Assembly: GCF_910592395.1 (NCBI RefSeq)
Contig: NC_088316.1
Location: 7,938,001-8,002,000, forward strand
DNA length: 64,000 bases
Direction: 5' to 3'
Source: Lineus longissimus
Lineage: Eukaryota; Nemertea; Pilidiophora; Heteronemertea; Lineidae
Shown here: positions 10,490 to 19,846 of the stretch, one piece after another
Layout: the number at the start of each line of letters is the position of its first letter
How positions within the stretch are numbered: the stretch's first letter is position 1
Notes under the pieces: model-generated
What the model was told of the DNA's origin: nothing
The model's database searches: none
The model's input: the letters and a program-made list of their open reading frames with translations, nothing else
Position numbers and translations under genes: made by a program

Positions 10490-11945
10490 ACAAATTTGCC
10501 CTGGGGAAGGCAAATGGCCGCCCAATGGTGTCTGCCCATTCCGCCTCAACCTTATTCGCCTTATCCAATTTTGCCTTCTCCCATTTAGCCTTCTCCTAAC
10601 TTGCCTTTTCTCAATTTGCCTTCTACGATTTCGCCATCGTCTTATCTCGCCTTTGTTCCAATTGGCCTTCTTCCTAACTCGCCTTCCTCTCATCTTGCCT
10701 CATCCTAGTTTGCCTTTTCTTATTTCGCCTTTGTCCTATTCTGCCTTGGTTTCATCCTGCCTTATCTCATCTTGCCTCTTCTTGATTGACCTTTGTGTCA
10801 ATTCGCCTTCTTCCCATTTTGCCTTCTCCCGTTTCGCCATATCTCACCTCGCCTTTTATCAATCCGCCTTTGCTTATCTTGCCTTTGTTCTATTTTGCCT
10901 TGTTGTCTTGAGAGCTAACTCGTTCTGTGAGAAGGCCTCATAATTCCCCAATGATCAAAGGAATACATCTTCCAGATTGCTGGATTTGAGTAGGCCTATT
11001 GACTATAGTTCATAATAAAGAACTTCAGAAGCACTCACACTTTGAATGATCAATAAAATACTTAGCACCCCCATCCCTCCTATATAGTACCAGGTCACAA
11101 GTCTTACTTATCAAAGAATGCCAAAACACTATGCCAAAATATTTCCATGAAAGACTTGGAAAACTCTAAGATTTGACAAACATGGGTAAAGATACTAAGT
11201 TGGTTTTGGAGATACATGTAAGCTTACATGTAGATGGTTCAGAAGTTATGAAGATTTGAAAACATTGGTAATTAAACAACAGCCTTTGGGTAGGGTACCA
11301 AAACATAATTCGTGGAAACACTCTTATATGAAAGATTGGCCCCACAAACATGGGTAAAAGAGACAAAAGTCTTTTGTAATATGGTATGTAATGTAATATG
11401 ACTATAATGGCTGAGAAGTTATCTACACTTGTAATTTTGGCAATGTCCACCGGGTTTTGGTTGGGGGTACCCCCGAATGGACCTTAGAAGCCCTTCAACA
11501 CTGTTGAAGACACTTTCATATGAAAGATTGACTCAACAAACCTGGGTAAAGACACCAAGTTTGTTGCAAAGTAGGAAGAAGGCGAAATGGGAAGAAGGCG
11601 AAATAATACAAAGGCGGGGTGGGTAAAGGCGAGATAGGATGAAGGCAAATTAGGACAAAGGTAAATTAGGACAAGGTGAAATAGGAGAAGGCAGATTAAG
11701 ACAATGGCAAACTGAGACGAAGGCAAGAATGGATAAGGCAACTTGTGATAAGGCAAGATAAAACAGAGGCAAAATAGCATAAGGCGAAAAATGTAAAGGC
11801 GAAAAAAGACAAAGGCGAGATAGAATAAGGCGGATTGGGAAGAGGCAAAATTGGAAAAGGCGAAATAGGAGAAGGCGAAATGTATATTTTTTAAAGGCAA
11901 AATGGGAAAAGGCGAAAAAAGACAAGGCGAAATGGGCATGAACAG
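10490..11945. mobile_element. foldback structure with inverted arms made of degenerate tandem repeats
   Basis: The left arm (about 10490-10905) is a string of 14-19 bp units around TTYGCCTTNTCC. The right arm (about 11575-11945) is a similar string around AAGGCGAAATNGG, the reverse complement. Arms of short direct repeats around a 0.6-kb unique core are characteristic of foldback transposons, such as the TU elements described in sea urchins. It lies in the 5' part of the Ngaro-like element and is probably a nested insertion. No coding capacity is visible. Confidence 0.6.
11145..11570 (+). repeat. three diverged units of about 185 bp in the foldback core
   Basis: The signature ATGAAAGA(T/C)TGG followed about 12 bases later by ACAAACATGGGTAAAGA recurs at about 11150, 11330 and 11517, giving two complete units and one partial. 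Unit length varies slightly. Confidence 0.55.
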
Positions 11946-12140
11946 AACCAATACCTATAAAATCGAAAAACCAAAAAGTACAGAAAGCGAGAAAGCGGCG
12001 AAAGGATCAAGGAAAACGAGAAAAACCGGAAAATGTAAAGACGGGCTCCGCAAAAGAAGTACAGGACGGGAAGCGAGGGCGACCCGAGAAAAGACAGCAG
12101 AAAGGGGAATCGGGAGAGAGCACAAAACATGACCGGCGCG

Positions 12141-12197
12141 AAGCCGTCGAGAAATCCAAGTGACGTCACAAGGAATGGGTTATACCACTTCAGGTGT
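12141..12197 (-). repeat. split direct repeat A1 (5' terminus)
   Basis: 57 bp matching 6889-6945 with one difference (AAGCC(G/A)TCGAG). It abuts BEL integrase sequence directly at 12198. Confidence 0.85.
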
Positions 12198-13010
12198 CTG
12201 CGCCATCTTTGCTAAAATTCGTCGGCAAGGTGTTGGACGCGGCGCCAGTGCTTCTTCAGCATCAGGTCCTCACGTTGAAATTTTCCAGGTGGCGCTACGA
12301 TGACTCTCGACTTCATCGTTAGGAGTTTGTTGGGCGTCAAGGGCTCAAGGTTCGATGCGTCATCTAAGTTATCGGTTGTAAGGGGTCGACCATTGATGAT
12401 CGCTGCTGCTTCACTCAGGAACATCCTGAGCGACTCTTCGTCAAGTTGGCTGCCTGCCGTGACCAGCATGGTGTTCAGGATTCCTCTCACGGATAGGATC
12501 TGGCTGGTCCGGGCTCCAGGCAGTCCTTGGGAAGGTCACCCATCTTCTGCTGGCATGTTAAACATCTCAGGCGACGAGACAGCACACATCTCCATATGAA
12601 GCTACCTACAGCTCTGCAGCAGCCGATGATCCACAATCCATCTTGGTAAATGGCATTGGTGGTGATACCTCGACATTGGTGCTGGACTAACGAATGATAG
12701 TGACGGATGACCAACATTGTCACATGGGAAACTCCTGGTAAAATGATGGGATGCTTGACGCCATGGCTGTACTTCGATTTCCTGACTCGACCTCCGACCC
12801 TTATAATCCCTTCGTCGTCTATGAACAGATCAAGCCTGCGTAGTGATGAATTTGAATTCACTACAGCTTTCGTAGCTCCCCCAGTGCCATCCTCAGCTTT
12901 TGGCTGCTTCAAACTGATGATTTCATCTCTGAAGGCATCTTTCTGTACTACTCTGAAGATTTCCTTCTCGGCTTCCTCCAAGTATGGCATGCCAAAGCGG
13001 AATTTATTCA
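12198..13010 (-). pseudogene. BEL/Pao integrase region, core deleted
   Basis: On the minus strand, 12990 to about 12495 encodes the integrase zinc-binding region (HYHSLVQHQCRG, then Cys residues around CLTCQQKMGDLPKD). From 12490 to 12215 it encodes the late part (AAAIINGRPLT, LEPLTPNKLL, then HWRRVQHLADEF). The catalytic core between them is missing and the frame changes there. The final DEF is followed by TAG where the family has a Trp codon, then QRWRR, which would have continued into the domain now at 6647. It is therefore inactivated by deletion, frameshift and a nonsense change, then by the Ngaro-like insertion. Confidence 0.75.
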
Positions 13011-13245
13011 GGACAAATTTTTTACATCAGGACTGAATTTTCACGCCAAAATCACGCTACAAATTGCGAAATTGTACAAGAATTCATCTCAGGACAAAGA
13101 TTTTACAACACCAGGTAAAATATTCCTATCCATGTGTTTTTTTTTCCCTTCAGAATAATTTATTTTCACGTTTAAAAAAAAAATTATGAGGACAAAAAAT
13201 ATGGCAGGACTTTTTTTCCTTCAGAATTTTTTCGACGCCAGGACT

Positions 13246-13272
13246 CACGTGACTCCTGGCAGAATGCACGTG
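13246..13272 (-). repeat. left CACGTG pair, 21-bp phase
   Basis: CACGTG at 13246 and 13267, separated by ACTCCTGGCAGAATG, the inverse of the spacer at 19731-19820. Confidence 0.7.
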
Positions 13273-13357
13273 ACCACTTAAACCGATGACGTCATATATT
13301 CTATTTTTCGCAACTCACAAACTTTTCTGTAGTTTGGCGATTTTGCTATATGCAGCA

Positions 13358-13654
13358 ATGTCGTCCAACTCCATGAATGCGGACGAATTGAACAATTTGT
13401 TCAACTGCAGCTCCTTTGATGATCTTTTAAGAGATCTTAGGAGGAATACTTACTTACTTTATGATATCAAATCTGGCCCATCCCCCTTGGTTGCTAAGCA
13501 ACTAGCGGCCATCTTGGATTTTTACCCAAAATTGGTGCCGCATAACATTTTTTCAAAAATGCCTCAAACTTCCCAAAATTTGTTCCAAATGATGATCAGA
13601 CAAGTGTTTTGTGCAATAAAGTATATTTCACAATCAATCAACATACTTTTATAA
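13358..13654 (+). CDS. hypothetical protein of about 98 codons in the insertion
   Basis: ATG at 13358 opens a frame to TAA at 13652-13654. The product begins MSSNSMNADELNNLFN and looks helical, with an acidic/leucine start, a Leu-Arg-Asp-Leu-Arg-Arg stretch and several Phe/Met pairs. The frame is also open upstream to 13286, but the segment before 13358 is hydrophobic and less protein-like. I do not recognise a family. It lies just inside the left CACGTG pair and could belong to the transposon carrying those repeats. Confidence 0.35.
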   Translation: MSSNSMNADELNNLFNCSSFDDLLRDLRRNTYLLYDIKSGPSPLVAKQLAAILDFYPKLVPHNIFSKMPQTSQNLFQMMIRQVFCAIKYISQSINILL

Positions 13655-14082
13655 GATTTACAGCCCCAAATCTGAAGGGTAATTTTTTGGGACAGGTGGC
13701 GCCGCCTTTTATTCCTTATATATGCAAATGTATGCAAATTAATCTGATTGTTGATATGTTATTGCACACTACATACTGTCAAGAACATGTCCTGTAAATT
13801 TCATCTGATTCTATTCAGAAATAAAAAAATGTTATGCGGCACCATCAAACAATGTACACTATTTACCTCATTTTGAGTAAATCGTCTTCAAAGATTCATC
13901 ATCATATTTTCCAAGTCTTGTCTCTTCCAAGTCATATAATACTAGCCAAAACTGATTGAAATCCTATTCAATAGTATTTTCAAATCAGGCACATTCTAGA
14001 GAACACACTGTAGGCTAGTTTTCCTTGCATGTTCAATGTTTTCTGCCTTGAAAATGTATTTCGGTAACGAAAAAAAGTAACG
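13655..14082. other. AT-rich non-coding gap
   Basis: No coding frame or repeat is visible. It separates two frames pointing in opposite directions. Confidence 0.4.
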
Positions 14083-14771
14083 TCAAAAATGAAAAAAAAT
14101 TATCAATATGATTGTATGAGAAAAATTGATCAATGCTGTCAATAGTTTGCATAGTGGACACAGCATATTGCTATTTTGGATTAGGCGGGTAATGCAGGCT
14201 GGATCCACTAATCTGTACAAGTTTATATCATCTGCAGTTGTATTATTGATGGAAGCTTTATCACCATCGACACCAGTGTGTGATTTTTTGGACAGTCTTG
14301 TACCAAAATACCCAACAATCTTGCGTTCTGAAGCGGACTGAGTCTGTAATTCTTCAAAGTTCACATCCTCCTCAACATCATCATCATCATGGGGTTCAGT
14401 AGGGCCAGTTATGATAGTATTATCATCACTGCTAAGTAGACTAACATTATTCTCATCCGATAAATCACCATAGAAATCAGATACAGTACCCTCAATCTCA
14501 TCATCAGAACTCACAGTGTTCAAGTAAAGTTCATTGCCCCGTACACCAGGTGGATCAAACCCAGCATTATCAACATGAGTGGACCTTCCTACACCAGAAG
14601 TATCATCATACAAGCGATTCCAGTTCCTTTGTCAGGCAAAGCGTCCTTAGATACGTCGTCTGCTATTTTGCATTGTGTTTTGTTTTTAGAAAATCCCCTT
14701 TTACATGGTGTTTTACGTTTACCATACGCATGTTTGCAACGCCACTTCCTAGAGGGTAAACTTTTACCCAT
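14083..14771 (-). pseudogene. N-terminal fragment of a transposase-like protein (possibly Mutator-like)
   Basis: The minus-strand product starts MGKSLPSRKWRCKHAYGKRK, a basic tract also seen at the start of some Mutator-like (MULE) transposase-domain proteins of invertebrates. An acidic Ser/Asp-rich linker follows (DDEIEGTVSDFYGDLSDEN). It ends near a Cys-x2-Cys (NMLCPLCK), where such proteins begin their conserved zinc-containing part. A frameshift lies near 14600-14640, and the frame ends in a hydrophobic tail unlike a transposase, so most of the gene is gone. The Mutator assignment rests on remembered resemblance only. Confidence 0.35.
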
Positions 14772-16495
14772 TATTGATCATTGATTTCGAAATTTGCTGA
14801 CAGAAATCCATAGAAATCGAAAAGATAAAGTCAGATTTTTGCAAAAACTCAAACTTTAAACCACGTTTACGGAAGTGTGTTTGCGCATGCGTGACCTGGT
14901 CCCTTTACATGAGCGGCGAATCAGCGTGCGCTGTTGAATCATTGTCTGTTCACGTGTGTGCTTGGAGGAAATCGGAGCCAATCAGATCACTCGGAATATT
15001 GACGAAAGATAATTTCCATAATTTATGTAATTTTGATGAAAATGTTGGTTCGGTTTTGGAGGAATGGGGCCGCATGACGTCATATGTATGCTTTTTTTAG
15101 CCACAGATTCTGAAAGTAGAGGCCGCGAGCTTTCCGGTGACTGGTTGAAGTTGTATCTATTTGCACTTTTGACCGGCCAAAATAAGGTCGCAAAAAATGT
15201 AAACAACGGCAGTTTTGGAGTAAACAGCGCATTCAAAGTTTGAAAAGGAATATACAAGGCTTCTAAAAACGCGTTTTAGGTCATGATAGAGGATTATGAC
15301 AGGTAAAAATCATGTTGGAATTGATGAAACGTATACCAAACATCGTAAATCTACCAAAACCTCATTTTCCATATCGCACTTGTAATTTGTGATTTTTAGC
15401 TCAGCTGACAAAGTCAAACAAGCTGCTCAGTGGCGTCCGTCTGTCAGTCCGTCCGTCCGTCCGTCCGTTAAACCCATGGTGCACATTTTGTAACCGTAAG
15501 ACCTAGAGACTTCAATTTTGCATTTCTGGATACTTCTGGTCAAACTCTACTTTCAAAACAAAATTTGTCCCCATTCGACCTACTTCCTGCGAGCGAGAGC
15601 GCATGAAGGAAACTGGCCTATATCGGCCTAGGAGCAGCAGAATTAGTCGAAGTATGCTTTAATATTAAGATAAAATTCTTGAAAAACTATTTTATTGAGA
15701 AAAAGTTCAAAATTTTAACAGGAGAGGGCCCTACCTGCCTTTTAATTATTTCTGCTGATTCGAATTCCCGCCCGATGACGTCAGCCATCAATGAAGTCTC
15801 CTATTTGCCAGTTCTCAAAACATGGCAGCTACACAAAAAAGCAGCAGTAGCTCCAGGAATAAATCACTGTTCACTTCAGCTTCGTAATCGATTGTACCCC
15901 CACTTTATTGTGTTTTGTGTGGTGTTCCTATTCAATCAACGATGTGAGGCCTTATTATGTTGGTTTTAATTGAGAAGGTGCATTTTAGCGGCCTACGAAA
16001 TACCGAAGCGGAGACAAAATGGCGGCATGTTGTTTACTCGATCCATGTGCAATAATCTTGGAGCTCAATGACACTCAGCTCGATGACGATGGTAGTCTGG
16101 TAGGCGATATTATCACCAGTTCGTTTCAGTGGTAGTCGTAAGGTCTTTAGGGACTACTTTCAGAAATTAGTTCTTGAAAATTTGGCCACATTTCTGTGAA
16201 AACGATATCGGAAGTGCATGCTCTGTTATTCGCGATGACATCGCCGATGTATTTTGAAGTGGAGAATTCCCACAGTATGTGCAGTGAATCGGCATGATTC
16301 TGTTCGCCTATTAAGTTTTAGTTCTACGATTCTTTCATGAGTAAAAAGTAGACATTCTAAGCAATACAATAATGTCACTCCCATAAAAATTGATTGGAAA
16401 TTGAGGGAGCTACGGCAATCTCTTCGGCAACTGACAGCGCTGAAAAAATACATTGCATACTGTACAATACCAAATAGCGTAGGGAAGGTATCAGG
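14772..16495. repeat. non-coding stretch with a dispersed-repeat fragment
   Basis: At about 15395-15620 the sequence TTTTTAGCTCAGCTGAC is followed by a (TCCG)n run and AACCCATGGTGCACATTTTG. This is the reverse orientation of the repeat family whose complete-looking copy is at 30731-32155. Nothing else is recognised. Confidence 0.45.
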
Positions 16496-17059
16496 CTGTT
16501 TCGCTACATTGCCAGTTCGCTACAAGTCGTTTCGCTACATGTGGCGGTCGTTTCGCTACATGGTAGGTCGTTTCGCTACATGGGTGGAGTCGTTTCGCTA
16601 CATGATGGGTACGGTCGTTTCGCTACATGGAGGATGTTTCGCTACATGGGTGGAGTCGTTTCGCTACATGGATGTAGGTCGTTTCGCTACATGGATGTAG
16701 TCATTATTTTTACTCTATTTTACCCTACTATAATTCCCGGTGGTGACTGCCGGTAAAAAAACTTATACGGTTTGATGGCGCGCAAGGGGTTCTTGTCGTC
16801 CTGGCCTGGGTTAGGCCACATAAAAAAAAGAGTTGGTGATCGTCCCCGCCCGCCCCTACGAAAAACGCCCGGCCCCATTTTTTGTTAAAATCCTAAAAAA
16901 GTTGGTATTTTGTTCTCTGCTATAGGGTCAGAATTGCACGATTTATTTCTTTATTTTTATTACTTGCTTAGAAATATCTGTAGGCCATGCACATTAATTG
17001 TCTCTTTTACTTTTTTGAGGGCCCTGAAAAGGGCCGTATAATAATGCTGCACCAAAGGC

Positions 17060-17599
17060 CTAGCGCCTCCTAAGGATACCGCCCCGGATTTCTCGTGCCA
17101 GTCTATGTTGTCCGTCGTCGTTGAGATGCACACCATCACTCTTTATCTGCGACTGCCGGTGGATAGACTTAAGTTCGATTAAGTCGATTCTCTTATCTTT
17201 TCTCAATAACGCGTTGATCTTGGCGACACATTTGTTGTACTTCTCTGGGACTCTGTAGCGACTCTTGCTTGTGTTGAATCTTTCCATAAGCGAAGTTATG
17301 CTTGCTCGTGGCCCCTGCTTCTGGCACTTGCCGACCAGGTTCTTCAGTCGCTAGAAGACTTGTATCGGCTGGGGGCACATAGATAAATCGTTCCCGCCGA
17401 TCGCAAACAGCACGTGATCATAGCCCCTGAAGTCAATGTCTTCTTGCAATATGTCATATGCTGTTCGACCACCAATGCCGTCAAAGTGCACGACAGTCGC
17501 GCGATTGTCGAAACCTAGGTTGGGGAAGTATCTGGCTTGGTACTGCTGAAGGTGCTTGACGTGGCTGGAACCCACAATCAAGACGTGGTATCTGTGCAT
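17060..17599 (-). pseudogene. SGNH-hydrolase-like protein with one in-frame stop
   Basis: The fold family hydrolyses esters or lipids using Ser, Asp and His. The minus-strand frame of 179 codons starts at ATG 17599. Block I is VGSSHV (Ser12 as candidate nucleophile), block III is IGGNDLS (Asn70), and block V is DGVHLNDDG (Asp155, His158). These are the positions expected of a catalytic SGNH enzyme. A single TAG at codon 83 interrupts it, and the frame is otherwise unbroken. SGNH frames are known in Ngaro-type retrotransposons and some LINE ORF1 proteins, so this is likely transposon-borne. Its presence between foldback arms suggests capture. Confidence 0.7.
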
Positions 17600-17777
17600 C
17601 TTCGAGTTGGTTGTGAACTATTATGGATCTTTTGAAAAAAAATCGAGACTAAATACTCAACGGCCCACGCCTACCTACCAGTTATAGCCAATCAGCTTGC
17701 ACTACACAATGTACTACAAACACAACCTTTTTTTCTAAGAGTGGTGAGTAACCCCCTTTTTTTATGAGACTGGTGGT

Positions 17778-18160
17778 GTTAATTAGCCACCATGGAACCC
17801 ACGTCTCTTTGATGTCTCTTGCTTTTTAAATCCCTGGTGAGGCCAATCCTGGAGTATGGTGGACCGGCGTGGTCACCCTTACCTTCACCAGGGGGGTCCC
17901 CAAACCACTAGGGGACATCAATATAAGCTCAGATTGTTAATTAGCCACCATGGAACCCACGTCTCTTTGATGTCTCTTGCTTTTTAAATCCCTGGTGAGG
18001 CCAATCCTGGAGTATGGTGGACCGGCGTGGTCACCCTTACCTTCACCAGGGGGGTCCCCAAACCACTAGGGGACATCAATATAAGCTCAGATTGTTAATT
18101 AGCCACCATGGAACCCACGTCTCTTTGATGTCTCTTGCTTTTTAAATCCCTGGTGAGGTG
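17778..18160 (+). repeat. tandem repeat, 158-bp period, 2.4 copies
   Basis: GTTAATTAGCCACCATGG occurs at 17778, 17936 and 18094 with virtually no divergence between units. Each full unit includes a stretch whose translation is LVRPILEYGGPAWSPL, the C-terminal LINE reverse-transcriptase motif, so a LINE fragment has been tandemly duplicated recently. Confidence 0.8.
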
Positions 18161-18466
18161 TACTATACTCGAGCATTTTTTCCCTAAATTCACAACAGAT
18201 ATTTAGCCCGGAGTTTAGCACAAACTTGAAAAAATAATGACTACATCCATGTAGCGAAACGACCTACGATGTAGCGAAACGACCTACATCCATGTAGCGA
18301 AACGACTCCACCCATGTAGCGAAACGTCCTCCATGTAGCGAAACGACCGTACCCATCATGTAGCGAAACGACTCCACCCATGTAGCGAAACGACCTACCA
18401 TGTAGCGAAACGACCGCCACATGTAGCGAAACGACTTGTAGCGAACTGGCAATGTAGCGAAACGAC

Positions 18467-19730
18467 AGTAAACCGTAGGGAATCACCAGAAATGACGGCA
18501 TCGCTGGTCTAAATAGAAAACTACGGTGGCGCAGTAGAGCACAAGAAAAGGTTTAGCATTAACTTCGTCATGCAAGCTTCAGCAACAAAACGATTTCTCA
18601 TGAATGATTTACTTGATCACCATCAGCTTGTTTCCCCTGATAGATAAAAAAAAAGATTTACAATTTCCACCAAAGTTTTCTATTTTGTGTATAGTCACAT
18701 GTTATTAACTGGCAAGGAGCCAAGCAGACAATCAAAACTTACTATTGTTCAATAAAACATAATGTTCTTAACTCTGTCATATTTTTCACTTTCATACTAA
18801 ACAACGCAGGTTTCCCTTCATGACCCAAGAATAATTCTTTAGACATTTTTAATGACTCGGAATCCATGCACTCTGATTCTCCATAAATGGATGTTTGACC
18901 AATTCTTGCATGACATGTCCACCAAACAAAATGTGAATGCAGTCCGGCAAAGAGGAACAACCAACCATTCACTTCGACTTTTAAAGGCTACATGGTTCCA
19001 AGAAAATACATTTATACTACCAAGTAAAAGGTTCATCCTACATTTTCGTTCATATGTAGTCTAGCATTTACTTGTTTTGGTAGCAAATACTGATTTCTAA
19101 AAATCCTTTGCTTTCACAAGAACTAAACTATTCCAATTTTTGAAGCATACTAAATACTTCAAAATCTGGAGTAAAAGCTTATGCTAGTTTTTATTCATAT
19201 GGCCCATCAACAGGTGCATACCATAAACCATGAGAATGTTCCAACAGTGGCATAATTATGTCAACCAAAAACATTGGTACCGTAGTGAACGCAAAAGGAT
19301 ATCAAATGGAGCATGCCATTTTCATGCATAATGAACTAAACACCGGGAAGATATTAATGATATTAACTCAGCTGAGCGCCAGGCCCTTGGGCCTCTTGTT
19401 CATCAGAAGCTCCGACCCGTGTACCCCCTTAAAAGATAAAACACCTACAAACTCAGCCAAGCCACTGCATATTGGATAGTACATGTTGCATTGGAATTGG
19501 GGTTTCCCCGGTAACCTGGAGCCCAGTGAAAAATCATTGATACTAGGGGGCCGAGTATCAACATGCATGAACATGCAATATCGTTCGTCCACTGTAAATC
19601 AACGAGGCGTCCTCGACCCTCCGCTGCGCGGCAGATAGGGTCGAGGTTACCTGGACTAAGCGAATTGGCAAAACACAGAAATGGCTAATGGAAACGCAGC
19701 GATGATGCGCAACGTCATCGTTTTCGCGGT
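18467..19730. repeat. non-coding stretch with short dispersed repeats
   Basis: No credible coding frame. Around 19170-19215, CTAGTTTTTATTCATATGGCCC resembles the hairpin repeat at 33155-33192. Around 19370-19400, GAGCGCCAGGCCCTTGGG recurs in inverted form near 37255. Confidence 0.4.
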
Positions 19731-19820
19731 CACGTGATTTCTGCCAGGAGTCACGTGATTTCTGCCAGGAGTCACGTGATTTCTGCCAGTAGTCACGTGA
19801 TCACTGGCAGGAGTCACGTG
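19731..19820 (+). repeat. right CACGTG array, five hexamers at exact 21-bp spacing
   Basis: CACGTG occurs at 19731, 19752, 19773, 19794 and 19815 with spacers close to ATTTCTGCCAGGAGT. CACGTG is the E-box core, and 21 bp is two helical turns, so the sites face the same side of the helix. Confidence 0.85.
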
Positions 19821-19846
19821 AATTCTGCAAAAATTCAGCCACCAAT

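Larger units (their letters stand above)
6648..12197 (-). mobile_element. Ngaro/PAT-type tyrosine-recombinase retrotransposon with split direct repeats
   Basis: The terminal architecture is A1 - coding - B1A2 - B2, read on the minus strand. A1 (12197-12141) and A2 (6945-6889) are 57-bp copies with one mismatch. B1 (7013-6946) and B2 (6715-6648) are identical 68-bp copies, and B1 and A2 abut exactly. This is the split-direct-repeat layout known for Ngaro and PAT elements, which integrate as circles through a tyrosine recombinase. There is no target-site duplication, and BEL coding sequence resumes on both sides. Inside are a gag-like frame, an RT remnant, an intact recombinase and a foldback repeat. 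Confidence 0.85.
16496..18466. mobile_element. foldback element with about 220-bp inverted arms and an SGNH-like frame
   Basis: The left arm (16496-16711) holds ten copies of GTTTCGCTACAT in units of 17-25 bp. The right arm (18230-18466) is its reverse complement, nearly base for base, with one extra unit. Matching unit by unit shows the arms are copies of each other and not independent arrays. The 1.5-kb interior contains a minus-strand SGNH-hydrolase-like frame and a 158-bp tandem repeat. This is a typical foldback (TU-like) transposon with cargo. Target duplications are not obvious. Confidence 0.7.
13010..19846. mobile_element. composite insertion inside the BEL element, CACGTG arrays at both ends
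   Basis: BEL coding sequence stops at about 19847 and resumes near 13010. Near the right edge are five CACGTG hexamers exactly 21 bp apart (19731-19820). Near the left edge are two, again 21 bp apart (13246-13272), with the spacer in inverted orientation. The insertion carries a plus-strand frame (13358-13654), a minus-strand transposase-like fragment (14083-14771), a dispersed repeat and a nested foldback element. The exact ends are uncertain. It may be one large element with terminal arrays or several independent insertions. Confidence 0.45.

Noticed and set aside
10406-10693. Arg-rich minus-strand frame resembling a nucleic-acid-binding peptide
   Set aside because: It is the complement of the GCCTT minisatellite; Arg codons come from the repeat.
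11484-12169. Long Phe/Leu/Ser-rich minus-strand frames
   Set aside because: These are translations of the AAGGCGAAAT-type foldback arm, so the pattern is the repeat unit and not a gene.
16401-16756. Two plus-strand frames with repeated RFATW/VSLHG units, apparently a repeat protein
   Set aside because: They are translations of the GTTTCGCTACAT arm of the foldback element; the other arm gives the same peptides on the other strand.
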